Shown: positions 24,196-36,494 of the stretch, one piece after another
Position numbering within the stretch: the first letter of the stretch is position 1
Layout: each line of letters begins with the position of its first letter
NCBI RefSeq assembly: GCF_008728515.1
Contig: NC_044977.1
Span: forward strand, 165,401,139 to 165,465,138
Direction: 5' to 3'
From: Papio anubis
Taxonomy: Eukaryota > Chordata > Mammalia > Primates > Cercopithecidae
Length of the DNA: 64,000 nt
Notes under the pieces: generated by a model
What the model was told of the DNA's origin: nothing
Databases searched by the model: none
What the model saw: the letters and a program-made list of their open reading frames with translations, nothing else
Program-made: the position numbers and the translations under genes

Positions 24196-24239
24196 ACTCT
24201 TGTAACCAATAGCATTACCGTTGCAAAGTTTGAATTCAT

Positions 24240-25220
24240 CTTACAATAATTTTGTTCAGTATCTGAACACAGAGTTTAGAGTACCTGTTATGTTTGGGTC
24301 AGGCCCTCTGTTTTGCACATAAGAGAGTACAAGAAAAGGGAAAATATAAACCTTGCCCTCCTGTACCTTGTGGTCTATTAACAGAGAAGGACTAATCAAA
24401 TAATCACACAAACATATTTGGTAGTTTGAAGGCAAGTTGCAGGCTGCTATGGTAGACAATAACAGGGGGATCTGACCAAATACGAAGTTCAAGGAAACCT
24501 TCAGCAAGGAAATGATATTTGAGTCGACTTTCGAAGGATGAGTAGAAACTGACTACATGGAGGAAAGAATGAAAGCATTCTAGTCAAAGAGAGCCACGTA
24601 TGCAAAGTTCTTGGGAGAGACTGTCTTATTTGAGACGTGGAGAGAGGGCCAGTTTAGCTGGAGGGCAGATAGCTGTGTATCACATAGAAGAAGGTAGGTA
24701 AACAAAGTTAGATCACTTGGGATTTTGTCGACTATGCTCAGGCTATTGAGAGTCAACTTAGTACAGTCAAAGTTTTTTAAGCAGGAAAGTCACATGATGA
24801 AAATATCATTTAACAAAGAAAATTTTTGCTCCATATGAGTAATCCACATAAGAGATGATGGTCATTAAGGCAGGTCCTACTCGAAGTGTGATCTGAAGAC
24901 CAGCAGCATCAGCTTACCCTGGAATTTATTGAGTGCCGCCCAGACCTACAAATCAAATCTGGGGATGGGGCCCAGCACTCAAGTGTTTTCCCAAGCACTC
25001 CAGGTGATTCTGATGCTCACTAAAGGTTAAGAAGCTCTGGCTTGGTCTAGGATGTAGCCAGTGAAGACTGAAGAGTGAACACATTTAAAACCAATTTCAG
25101 AGGTTTAGCTACTAGAATTAACAAGATTTGGCAACATCTTTACTTTGGGGAATGAGAAAGAAGGAAGCATCAAGAATGACTCTAAATTGTGCATCTAAAG
25201 AAACCATCTAATCTGACTTT
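24240..25220 (-). mobile_element. L2, antisense, interrupted by MER5A
   Basis: Reverse complement of L2 ORF and 3' UTR: AAGGAAATGATATTTGAGTCG, TATGCAAAGTTCTTGGG, TTTAAGCAGGAAAGTCACATGATG, GAGATGATGGT, and after the MER5A insert GGCTTGGTCTAGGATG and CAAGAATGACTCTAAATTG. The L2 reading breaks exactly at the MER5A. Confidence 0.8.
24878..25042 (+). mobile_element. MER5A nested in L2
   Basis: GAAGTGTGATCTGAAGACCAGCAGCATCAGC, ATCTGGGGATGGGGCCCAGCA and CTCCAGGTGATTCTGATGCTC are the MER5A landmarks in sense. The insertion splits the L2 between GATGATGGT and GGCTTGG. Confidence 0.88.
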
Positions 25221-26296
25221 TTAATGCTTTGTTGTGTGTATAGCTATATCTGTTTTGAGATTAGAGAAGATAAAGGACTAGGGTGTGGATTTTGATTTAC
25301 ATGTGTTTGTTTAAGCATGTACTAATTCACAGAGCACTGTTGATAAGATCTAAGAAGTATCATTATAAAAAATGACTTTAGGTGAAAAAAATAACTTATA
25401 ACTTGGACCATCTTAACCAACTGGCAATATAAGCAAGTTATCACTGGAGAGCTGATATCCTCTATGATAAGGAGAGCTATTTTTCTTGAAGTCTTTACTT
25501 TCCCAAGATTTCGTAATTTTGAGTCCCCTAGATTATCTTTTGAAACATCATGTTCCACTATTTAAAAAAAATTACCTTTTCAGAACTACACTAGGAGTGA
25601 AACAGTAAAAGAAATCTTGTTAAAAATGCTACTAAGATAATATACTATTAAAAGGAGAAACATTAAACTCAGAATGTGTTTTGAGGTTAAAAAAAATCGC
25701 TGACCGCCTAAGATTGTTACACTCTGTATAATGTCTACAATGATTTTTTTTAAAGTACCTATTCTTTTTCACACATACAAGAGATAGCCAGAGTGGACAT
25801 TTCTCACATTTTTAACATTCTAGTTGCTTTGATCTGACTCTGTATAGACTCAGACCAATATCTCCATTTCACTTCTTTAGACTCCTGATTTACATATCTT
25901 TTGCTTTGTAATGCAGCTCAGAAAGCTCCTACTCAGTGCCATAATTCCCAAAGCAGCTTCCGCTCATGAATTTCGAAGTAAAAGCCTTATCAGAGATCCC
26001 TCTAGGCCATTGATGGCCAACGCTATTTTTCAAGTGAAGGATAGTTACTTATATGCTCAATATCAAAATGGAAAGCAAATGACTAGCCTTTATGTAGGAA
26101 AACAGTGTTGTCTGATTGGGCGATCTTTTACAAGACACCACTATGACATAGTCTAGGCTCCTTCTCAAGCAAAACTGTCTCTATGATTTTTACACTAACA
26201 AATAGTGCTTCTTTAATACTTTGGTAGTATACAGTCTTCTTAAATCTCTAAAGAATCAAGAATTAACTCCCAGCATACAGTAATCTTTAGGCTTCT
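25221..26296. other. Intronic, no recognised feature
   Basis: An 81-codon open frame at 25911-26156 has no recognised similarity or splice context. Confidence 0.45.
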
Positions 26297-26503
26297 ACAT
26301 CAAATATTGGCAAATTATGACCTGTATCTGGCAGGATGCCTGCTTTTCTAAATGAAGTTCTACTGGTAAACAGCCATGCTCATTTTTTAATGTATTGTCT
26401 GTTACTCCAAAAGCAAAGTTGAGTAGTTGAGACAGAGACCATATGCGCTGTAAAACCAAAAATATTTACTCTCTAGTCCTTTATAGAACAAGTTTGCTGA
26501 CCT
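26297..26503 (-). mobile_element. hAT-type MITE with recognisable inverted ends
   Basis: Starts ATTGGCAAATTATGACC and ends AAGTTTGCTGACC, the degraded CAGGGGTCGGCAAACT-type inverted termini. Inside are AAACAGCCATGCTCATT and GTTGAGTAGTTGAGACAGAGACC. Subfamily not named; orientation nominal. Confidence 0.75.
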
Positions 26504-27396
26504 TTGAAGATGAATAACCAAATCTGTTAAGTTGCATACCCAATTGGAACCCTCACAGTTTAGAAGGATTCTGAATTTTCATTTCTTAATGGCACATATG
26601 GTCTCAAAATGTATTTTTTTTTTCTGTTGTAGAAAAGTGCCTATAATCCTATGGGAAAATGTTTTGCACAAATTTATTTTTCACGAAACAATTTCTGTGT
26701 TAGAGCAGATGTCTGGTGAGTAATGCAAGGATAAGCTTATTGGTGCTGATACCTCACCTGAGTAGTCTGAGTACAGTGACGCCTACCTGGGCACCGGGTT
26801 TTGGCCTCAAGTTCTAGTGAGGTGTCCACTTTATTTTGGGAGAGAAGCAGTAAGTTGAGGAAGATGTCTGTTTTGCTTCACATGTCTGCCAAGTTGTGAC
26901 TCAGGGCAATCTGGCACAGTGTTCACAAGTCTTCGTTAAGAGTTGAGTTTGCACAATGGAAGAAATGTTCAGTATGTTTGTTGTCTGCATATTCTTGGAA
27001 AGTGCTAAATTGCCACCTAAAACTGTAATCATATATTTATACACTGGAGAATTGTCATGAGATCCTTAACCATTTCTTTTTCTTCTTTTCCTGTTTCCAA
27101 ATTCTCATCTCAATGTTTCTGCTTTCTTACATAGGATGTATTTTTCATTCATTTCACTGTATTTGTCTAACCGTTTAAACACAAATTCTAATTCTGAAAC
27201 TAATTTCTTAAAAAGGACTTGATCAAAGTTGAATTTGTTACATGTCCTAGCTTATGCTATCTATAAAATAATAGCAATATATAGAAGTATAATTTTTCCT
27301 TTTTAATATATCAAAAATAGATAATTCACTCCTGTGATAATGATTCCTTTGGTAATTTCTTTTAACATATGTTGAAATGCACTGTGTTTTCACAAG
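26504..27396. other. Intronic, no recognised feature
   Basis: A T-rich acceptor-like site at 26632 opens into an in-frame stop, so it is not a usable coding exon. Confidence 0.45.
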
Positions 27397-27560
27397 AAAG
27401 CTTGTGAAACTGGGAGTCACATGATTTGAGGTCTAGTCCCAACTCTTACAACAATTAACATCTTTGACTTCAGTTTACTGAGACACTCTGAACTCATGAT
27501 TTTCATCTTTACAATAAACAGTTCCATCTCATCATCTTTAAGATCTTTTTTAACTCGAGC
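27397..27560 (+). mobile_element. MIR remnant
   Basis: GGGAGTCACATGATTTGAGGTCTAGTCCCAACTC followed by a decayed CAGTTT and CATCTTTACAATAAA segment fits sense MIR. Confidence 0.6.
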
Positions 27561-28969
27561 AATCTGAAATGCCTTTGTAGGTTTCACCTTAGCATTATAT
27601 TAGATGTTCAAAGAAACACTGAATTCTCCATTTTTAAACTGTATGTGTGATATGTGTTTCCTTCATTTAACAATGAAATTTTCATACATACACAAAAGAG
27701 AAATTATTGCAACAAATATCCACTTTACACTGCCACCTAACTTTAAGATATATTAAAACTAAGCCATAATTATCCATGATTGTTTTTATGGTTAAATAAA
27801 TAAAGCATTACATATACAAGTAAAGCCCTTACTTTATATAACTATTTAAAATGCATATAATACTTCAAAGCTCTTAACCCCAACCTCCTCAGAGCTCTAA
27901 ACCATGAGAGTTAGCCATATATCCAGTATGCAGATGTGGTATAAACAGGTGTAAAATTATACCTGAGAATATTCAGCAAGTAAATGGCAAAGTAACTGAC
28001 TGTTATTTCCAGTCTTAAAAGATGAATCCAGGGACTTGACCACGTGCAACGCCATCTAAATCCTGCATGTTCCTGTTACATCTTGACTCTTCTTTTCTAA
28101 AGATACAGTTTTGTATTTAGTGTTCTTTAGAAGTAACAGAAATTGGTTCTGATCATATTAAGCAAAAATAATAATTTATTGAAAAATATGTGCCATAACT
28201 TATCGAATCAAAGAAGTTAATGAGAATCTAAGCCTTGAAAAAGACAAAAAGCAGTAGTTCTGTAAGGTCTAGGTAGCAAAAATAATTGGAAAGCTTTTTC
28301 CAGGCTTCATTATTGAATGAACATAATTTCTTTCATTTTTGATTTCGGATTCATCAAATCAAGATTAAAATTACCAGAAGAGAAAGACTGATTGCTTCAT
28401 TTTGGATGATTTGCCCATTCCTACAGTGAGGGTTTGCAGAGCACCAGATGGTTCTTCCAAGGCTGCAAGCAGAAAGGAGGTTTGGCTCCCAGTAAAATTT
28501 CGAGGTGCAATGACAAGAGGAAGGGGGCACAAATGATATTCTGCCAAAAATATGAGAGGTAAACTATATTAATTGTGTCAACTCAGAATGTGCCTCAGGT
28601 GTCTCTGATTACAGGACAGTAATTGGCTGATGGCCCCAGCTGCGGTGCTCTGAAACACATCACCGGATCAGCCAAAGTTTTCATGGACTGCTTCCAGCCA
28701 ATGACTGAATGAGGCAGGGTTGCTAAGACAGGTCTGTTCCTGGGAAATGAGGAACTGCTTAGAACTGTGCTGCAATCTAGACACTTCCTTTCATCCGGTT
28801 TTTCTTCCTTCTTCTCTCCTTCGCTTGACATCAGAACCACATCATGGTCTTCTCATAGTTTGCTTCTAAGAAGACCTGGAATAACACACAAATAGTTCAT
28901 TAATATTCAAAAGTAACATTAAGTAGCATTTTCATGAATAATTCTTTAAGAATGTCATGCTACAATCCT
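27561..28969. other. Intronic, possible unassigned ancient repeat at 28120-28300
   Basis: AACAGAAATTGGTTCTGATC and AATAATAATTTATTGAAAAAT resemble one end of an old interspersed repeat, not identified further. The rest looks unique. Confidence 0.35.
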
Positions 28970-29242
28970 ACAGCCTGATCTCCCACACTTTCCTACATTT
29001 CTCCTTTTACCCTGCTCTCCTTTTTCTTTTTTCCTATAGCATTTAAGACTTTCTACTAAACTGTACAATCTGCTTATATATTGCATTTATAATTTATTGT
29101 TTTCCACTCCAATTAGAATATAAGTCCTTTCAGGGATAAGACAGAGATCTATTCTGTTTTGTTCACTGATATATCCAAACAGTTAACAACAGTGCCTGCC
29201 ATTGCAGGCACTCAATAAATATCCACTGAATGAATGAATAAC
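28970..29242 (+). mobile_element. L2 3' end
   Basis: AGAATATAAGTCCTTTCAGGGA, GTTCACTGATATATCCAAAC, CAGTGCCTGCCATTGCAGGCACTCAATAAAT and GAATGAATGAAT form the classic L2 terminus. Confidence 0.88.
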
Positions 29243-31020
29243 TTTATTTCCAATTGCTTGCAATGTAATTTCCAAATGTTTTCTTTTGGATCCTAAACTA
29301 GATAATCCCAGAGTCCCAGATCCTCATAATACTGCTGAGTTCATACAGACATTATGTGTATTGGCACCAACAATTATTTTCATTGCTCTGCAAAGGCCAT
29401 AGATTCCTCTGACTAAAGCCTTGTGCAATTAGAGAGGGTTAACTTAATCCTCAAATTCTCATTTAAAGCAAGTTCTTTCTCACTGAACAATTGCAAGTTT
29501 GAAGAAATCTTAAACTGCTTTTCTTAAAGAAAAGTATCGAGAGAGTGGGTTTGGGTTTCAGTGCCTTGTTCTCACAAAGAAGTGGCTTAGAAGTAGCAAT
29601 CATGAAACCAAACCCGTCAGATGAGACATTTTTCTGCTCACTACCAATTGTCCATCACATGTGGCCTTCTTTTCTCCAAAGGATCATTGAAAAGATAGAG
29701 CCATGACTCAGACGTTAATTGGGGCTCAGTTCTCTTTACTATTTCCAGTCTTAGCAGGTGAATCCAGGGGATGTTGCTCTGCATCCTACACAGAGGTGCC
29801 ATGGTATACAGATCACCATTTCTGAAACATCCCAAGAGAGCAAGAAGCCAAAACATACTGGAAGGCAGAAGCATGCAGAAGCTTTGTGAATGAGGTCAGA
29901 ATATGGTGCCTTGTGTGTTAGCAACTTAGGTAACTACACTTAGATACTGTAATCACAAAGCTTGTATAAGTACATTTTCTCTTTCTCAACCTGGGACTGG
30001 CAGCAGCACCAGTGGTGTTTTTCTGATCCCAGTCTCATTGGATACTCAAGCAAATTTAAAAATTAACACCGCATATACCTTAATGAAGGATGTTTTTCGG
30101 TCTTAAACTAAAATAGCTGAATCTTGTTTTAAATAGTGGTTCTACTCTTATTCTTGGTTTGAGAGTGAAATTCTTTTTATTATAAAGAGACTTTACTGCA
30201 CTTTTTTCACTTAAAATAGGATATATTTTAGAGCATATGTGTAATCATGTCCTATAGTATGTGTAGAACGGAGAATTAAATTGACTCCAAACTCAATGTT
30301 TAAAACATTGTCCATAGAAGAGGATCATTCCCAGAATATTACATTAATAGTAAGGCAAAATTAGAAAATCAAACTCAGACTTGTGTTTAAATTCCAGTTC
30401 TTCACAGGACTATTTTGTGACCTAAAGAAAATGCTAAACATCTCAGTCTCCATAATTGTAAAATATAGCTCAGTGCAATAAAATGTTGATCAGGTTGATC
30501 AGTGGGAAATTTAGATATAATACATGCAAGACGTGTTGCACAATGTTAGCACATAATACACTCTTCACAGAATACAGCAACCACCAGGTCCTTGCTGTGT
30601 GTGTTGTTTTCAGGGCCTCTTTATCTCCATTTCTCATTGGACTGTACTCAGTTTTTCCATTTCCTACTATAAAACTATTGCTGCTGAATCTGTGTTTAAC
30701 TGTACATGGAAACTCCTTTCAATTGTAGGTAAGAATTATCTGTGTTTACCATGAGAACCAATTTGGTTTTCTTAAAGCAAGTATTAGTTCTACTGGTCAA
30801 TAACCCCAGTTAATTTGTTGAGCGAGGATGTTGGACATATTGACTAAATCATGTCTTGGGGATATTTTTGTACCTGGAGTTTCCAGGCTCCTCTTGCTCC
30901 TAATTATTAGAGATTTCTGAGCGGTGGCTATACATACACCTGGGAAATGAATAAAGTACTTTTGTTTAAGGAGAAAGGTAACTTGGATCAAAATGAAAAG
31001 AGAATTAAAGCTTGGCGCGT
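29243..31020. other. Intronic, no recognised feature
   Basis: Unique-looking. No coding or repeat call supported. Confidence 0.45.
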
Positions 31021-31295
31021 GGCCGGGCGCGGTGGCTCAAGCCTGTAATCCCAGCACTTTGGGAGGCCGAGACGGGCGGATCACGAGGTCAGGAGATCGA
31101 GACCATCCTGGCTAACCCGGTGAAACCCCGTCTCTACTAAAAAATACAAAAAAACTAGCCAGGCGAGGTGGCAGGCGCCTGTAGTCCCAGCTACTTGGGA
31201 GGCCGAGGCAGGAGAATGGCGTAAACCCGGGAGGCAGAGCTTGCAGTGAGCTGAGATCCGGCCACTGCACTCCAGCCTGGGTGACAGAGCGAGAC
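31021..31295 (+). mobile_element. Young Alu of the Old World monkey AluY lineage, 3' truncated
   Basis: Begins exactly at GGCCGGGCGCGG and is close to AluY consensus. It carries GGCTCAAGCC (human CTCACGCC), GGCGAGGTGG (human GGCGTGGTGG), GCGTAAACCC (human GCGTGAACCC) and GAGATCCGGCC (human GATCGCGCC), marks of the cercopithecid AluYR/YRa lineage. It stops at GAGCGAGAC, lacking the TCCGTCTC end and any poly(A) tail. No target-site duplication is visible. Confidence 0.95.
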
Positions 31296-31317
31296 GTTTA
31301 ACTCTGTTAGGCATAAC

Positions 31318-31380
31318 TTGATTTCCTTTCCCTTCCCTTCCCTCCCCTCCCCTCCCCTCTCCTCCCCTTCCCTCCCTCTC
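31318..31380. repeat. C-rich polypyrimidine tract, G-quadruplex-prone on the - strand
   Basis: More than ten runs of 3-4 C separated by 1-3 T (TTCCC and TCCCC units). Almost purely pyrimidine, directly beyond the young Alu. Confidence 0.92.
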
Positions 31381-32621
31381 TGTCAGATATTCAGACTCAA
31401 CATAGCACTCTTCTCAAAAGTTTGAAATGGAAGTATCCATTGAACTTGTTTTTCAAATTATCAATATATAAAAAATTATTCCCCAGAAATATGACCTCAT
31501 CATTCTTATTACTCCAGTCTTGAACTCTTTACATCTCTACCTCAAATCACTGGAGTTGACAGAATCCCACTATATATTTCTTCATGCTTATTCTAGAAAA
31601 CTTGAAAATAAAGATGCTGAGAAGAAAAGGAAATTAAACCATAATTCACAGTTCACCACTGTAGATTTTATGTATATTCTGCCAGTCTTTTTTCAACTCA
31701 ATATTGTATGTGCATTCTACCCATCTTTTCTTTAACACAAAAAGAAATTTAAAACCCATTGTGTTTTTCATTAAACATTGAAATGAAGGGGGTCCTTAGC
31801 CACCGCCCAGTTCAGGGAGCTCTCCAGCTGTCTCAGTTCATCTCCTGTCTACCCCCACGCTGCCCTCCACTGTTACATAAGGGGTCAGGGCACCGGTGCC
31901 ATTTACTTTGGCTCACTAGTATCCTAGGGCATTTGGAGGAGGGATATTGACTCAACATAAATTCAGTGAGGGCTGAGCAAAGACTTACAGCCTATGTGGA
32001 CTGCACTGTAAATAGATGGTCCCTGGAAGAAATGTTCACTGCAGATAAGGTGAAGCTTTTACCTCATATTTTCTAAAGAACCATTACTTTCATCTCTTAG
32101 TGTAGTACAAACATCAGGAAGAGCTGGTGAGGATGCTGTAGAGACTTATCTGCCAAGCAGCTTTGTGTATTCCAGGGAACATTCCCCTCCTTTTTAACAT
32201 GACACCTTTTTTTAGTTTACCTCTTTGCACTGTCCATCACATTCCCGTATTTTCGATTCCCTTGAAATACACTTTCCATATTGATTAGATTCTGGAATGT
32301 GTGCTGATTTGAGCATAGTGAAAAGCTGTCAGGTGTTTTTAATCAGGATCCTGTATTTTCAAAGGTTGTTGGCAGTAGCATGGGAGGAAGACTAGAGGCA
32401 GAAAGAGTACTTTGGAAAAGTGGGCAGGAGATGACTGAAAACAGAACAAAACAGTAGTAAATATGATAAGGAGGAGGGGCAACTTGGAGCTTTCTGGTAG
32501 ATTCAGTTAGGACTGAATTACTGCCCCACTCTTTCTGCTGAAGAAATGAGTGTCCCTTCACCCAGCCACAATTCATAGCAGCCTTGTTTACTCAACTGCA
32601 GCTCTTCCCCACTCTCACCCC
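31381..32621. other. Intronic, no recognised feature
   Basis: 31790-31930 is GC-richer than its surroundings but shows no exon structure. Confidence 0.45.
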
Positions 32622-32742
32622 AATATGTATATGTATATATGTGTGTGTATATATATGTGTATATATGTATATATATTTATATATGTGTATATATTTTATA
32701 TATTTATGTGTGTGTGTGTGTATATATATAAATATATGTATT
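32622..32742. repeat. Interrupted (TA/TG)n microsatellite
   Basis: About 120 bp of mixed TATG, TATA and TGTG units. The two 70-codon open frames across it are repeat artefacts. Confidence 0.95.
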
Positions 32743-33283
32743 TTCTCTGGACTAATTTCTAAAAACTGGCAGGCCTGTTATTTTATCATTAAGTAGCACT
32801 AAGACAATGGTTGTAGAGAATAAGATCCATTAGACTTTATGTGAACTAGGAGGAATGCCTGAAAATGTTTAGGTCACATAACACTGATGCTCTTAACCCT
32901 TGGGATATTATATTGTTACTATAATTTCAAAAAATAAAGATGTTATGTATTTATCATTAAAAATTTATTCAAAATCCTGCTTGATGTTAGAAACAAGAGA
33001 ACATCAAATGTGTCCATAGCTCACTTTGACCTATTGTGTTATATTGAGCAATGCAGTTATTTCCCATCATGACAGCGCAGTCAGTAAAGAGAATGGGACC
33101 ACTCACAACTCAATTTTCCTTATACCTGCTTGTATTAAGTTACTAGGTTATTAAGTTACTAAACCATGAACCCATACTAGAAACATTATTATTAGTTAGT
33201 TATTATGAGTTTTTATCTATGGACAAGAATATTTTAGTGGTGTCTGGAAAGCATATGAGTTCTCTAATACTTTTAAATATTAG
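32743..33283. other. Intronic, short local duplication
   Basis: TATTAAGTTACTAGG and TTATTAAGTTACTAAA (33133-33163) form a small imperfect tandem repeat. Otherwise nothing. Confidence 0.45.
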
Positions 33284-34138
33284 CAAAAATTAGTACAGCC
33301 ACTATGAAGAAAAGTATGGAATGGTCCTCAAAAACCCACAGATAAAACTTCCATGTAATCCAGCAATTCCATTACCAGGTATATATCCAAAAGAAAGGAA
33401 ATCAATATATGAAAGATATCTGCACTCCTGTGTTTATTGCAGCACTACTCACAATATCCAAGTTATGGAATCAACCCAAGTGCCCATCAAGGGATGGATA
33501 GATAAAGTGTGGTATATATACATAATGGAATATTATTTGGCCATAAAAAAGAATGAATTTCTGTCATTTGCAGAAACATTGATGGAACTGGAGGCCCTTA
33601 TGTTGAGTGACAGAAGCCAAGCACAGAAAGACAAATATTGCATGTTCTCATTCATATTTGAGAGCTAAAAAAGTGGATCTTATGAAGACAGAGAGTAGAT
33701 TGTTGGTTACCCTAGACTAGGAAGGGGAGGCAGGGGGATGAAGGGAAAAGTATCTATAAAGATATTTATTACCCCTGAACTGTACATTTAAAAATGGTAA
33801 AGATGGGCTGCACATGGTGGCTTATGCCTGTAATTCAAGCGCTTTGAGAGGCCAAGGTGGGAGGATCCCTTGAGGCCCGGAGTTTAAGACCAGCCTGGGA
33901 AACATAGTGAGACCCCCATCTCTACAAAAAAATTTAAAACTAGCCAGGCATCGTGGTTCACGTCTGTAGTCCTAGCTACTTGGGAGGTGGCAGGATTGTT
34001 TGACTCTAAAGTAGGCTGTGATCATGCCACTGCACTCCTACCTGTGTGACAGAGTAAGACTTTCTCTTAAAAAACAAGAAGGCACAGGTGGTAAACTATG
34101 TATGTATGTTTTACCTCAATAAAAATAAATAAACAACA
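33284..34138 (+). mobile_element. LINE-1 3' end (L1MA/L1MB age), interrupted by AluJ
   Basis: TACAGCCACTATGAAGAAAAGTATGGAATGG, GTTTATTGCAGCACTACTCAC, GGAATATTATTTGGCC and the 3' UTR AACTGTACATTTAAAAATGG. The 115-codon open frame 33321-33668 is a leftover of the ORF2 C-terminus, not a gene. After the Alu the element ends GTATGTTTTACCTCAATAAAAATAAATAAAC. Confidence 0.88.
33805..34078 (+). mobile_element. AluJ nested in the L1 3' UTR
   Basis: GGGCTGCACATGGTGGCTTATGCCTG to GTGTGACAGAGTAAGAC, divergent J-type wording. It sits between the L1 AAAAATGGTAAAGATG and GGTAAACTATGTATG parts. Confidence 0.9.
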
Positions 34139-34772
34139 AAAATATTAGCAAGTCAAGTTATCCTGCATCCTTGTTTCCCAATGAAGAAAAAGAAAGTACC
34201 AAAACGGAGACAAGGGACATTCCACCAGATTTGAGCTTTTGTGTAAAACTATTCAATTCCAAAAGTAGATTTTCCCGTATAAGGTAAAAACCTTGTTTTC
34301 TCTCCATGATTGTATTTATCCATAGAAATTAAAGGTGTCATTAACCTAAATCCTGTCAGAGTCTCATCTGTGTTGGCACTCTCCAACTCACATGGTAATT
34401 ACTACTGCTATATAAAGAAGGAGTTGAAATTTTCATGAAATGTCTGCCCTCTAACTCTGCTCTTATAAATTGTTTACATCTCTGAATTTGAGGCTGAGGG
34501 ACTTGCAGCCTCTCACCTTAACCCTAAGAGAGATTTGTTGAACTGGGCTTGAATTGCTCTTGACTGAGAGAGTTGATCATCGTTGTTCCCACAGGTAAGA
34601 GAGGAAGAGCCAGATCCTGGAGAATAGCCTTGAATTATTGCATTCATAAGAGGTAGAAGGTGTCATTAGAAATCCAGGGTGGAGTACTTGCTTGAAAGAT
34701 TTAGGAAAGCAGAGAAGCAGAGGATAAGAGAGCATGCTAAGTATAAAGGGTCTTGCATTGAACATGAGTGGG

Positions 34773-34804
34773 GGAAGGAAGGAAGGAAGGAAGGAAGGAA
34801 GGAA
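34773..34804. repeat. (GGAA)8 microsatellite
   Basis: Eight perfect GGAA units, followed by GGGAAGGAAAGGAAAT. Confidence 0.97.
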
Positions 34805-36494
34805 GGGAAGGAAAGGAAATAGTTTTGATGCCCTTTACACTGTTTCCTTCATAAGCTTTTTTGTCATATAGGCACTGGGAAGGTAGACATCAGTCTAGTT
34901 CATGTAAAATCATTCCAAAGCTTGAATTTAGAAAGATCTGAATTAATGAAGTTTTATTGAATTTATAAAATGTCAGTGATCCCATCACTGTAAGTTAAAA
35001 GACAAATCTCAAAGTAAGCTTTCAGTTCTTCTAGAATATAATGTGAAATGATGGCTGTGCCTCAAAGGCTGATCAGTGAATATTGCCACATCAACAGCTA
35101 TTTCCTTGGCTTTCACCTCATGCTGTGGTTTTGGCTCTCTCCGAAATACTTTGGTGCACCTATGCAAAGGCTCTTTGGAGACAGTAATGATACTTGTCTG
35201 AGTACACAGATAAAATATTCTCAGGAAAATTAATAGCCTTGGTTATGATTTGGTGATGTTCTTGCAAGAGAGAGGTGCCATTGAGAGAGAGGTGCTTTAA
35301 AATTTCAACCACAATGTCAGATTCATACCATTCTTTGTATCCCCACTATTACTTTCTCTAAGATCTGATTATTAGTTTAGCCCGATGGTCTTTTTGTTTC
35401 TATCATAGCTACGGCATTGAAAAAGGCTCCCAATCTGAAATGGTGACCACAGATAAAATTTCAATTAAGAACCATTCTGGGATGATGAGGATAGCAGTGT
35501 TTGGCTATGGGTATGGCTTATTTTTGAGGCTTCTCCATGAATCACAAACATTTGAGTTGATTTATTGTCTCAACATTTTTGGGGTCACTGTATTCACTAC
35601 TGGAGTGAAGGATGTGAGAATGTTACAATGAAAGGAACCAAGTTCCAGATGGGTTAATTGACTTCCCTATCGTTTCATGGCTAGTGTTAGAACCGTGGTT
35701 AGATCCCAGGTCTTCTAGAGCCTGGTGATCAGCTATGAAATGATATTGCCATGGCATAGACACTGGGGCAGATGAATGAAATGGGATACCATAGGAGAAA
35801 AAAAAAAAAGGAGGAAATCATGACTCTGAAGCTATTGGGAGAATACAGAGGAGCAAGCATATTTTATTATATTTCATGTGTAACTTATGAGAGCAGCACA
35901 TCATACATAATCCAACCATTCTTTTAAACAAATACAGCAGCAGCTACAATAAAATAGACTTTTATATCAGATGGCTCCTAAATATAAATTAATGGCTTCA
36001 CCTGGTGTTTAACTGCAGAAAAGAATGATAGATCCCAAGGCTGGATGAATACATCAGTTGTGTTGGAAATTATGAGATCTAATACAGTGTATGCAAAACA
36101 ACTCAAAATATCAAGGATATTTTTGACCCTCTTATATTTTTGTCTTGTACCCTGACCTTGAAATCAACACCCAAATAAGATGAGAATTCACAGGATTGAA
36201 GTCTTTTTCCCCTCATGAAAAGAAGATGAAGGAAAATTATTTATAAATAGATTAATAGTTTAGTTTTTAAGCAACAACAACTTTATCATCATTTTCAAAT
36301 ATTCCTGTCCAAAATGCCTTTCAGTAGGAAACATAGTGCAAGATTTTTTTACATATTTCTAAAATACATATTTTAAAATATGTTTAAAAATTGAAAATAC
36401 AAGCTTTAGGCAATACCATTTGGCTACTATATTTTGAACTCGAATCTTAATGATATTTCTCATGGTTTTTTACTCAAAAATTGAATTGAATTTG
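34805..36494. other. Intronic, no recognised feature
   Basis: Unique-looking. A small direct repeat GAGAGAGGTGC occurs twice at about 35268-35294. Confidence 0.45.

Noticed and set aside
26632..26720. T-rich acceptor-like site in the middle intron
   Set aside because: Phase-1 reading meets TAA within five codons.
31021..31295. Human origin of the window
   Set aside because: The diagnostic bases of the youngest Alu fit the Old World monkey lineage; not proven without alignment.
33321..33668. 115-codon open frame with reverse-transcriptase-like wording
   Set aside because: It is the decayed end of L1 ORF2 inside an L1 3' fragment, with no start or upstream domain.
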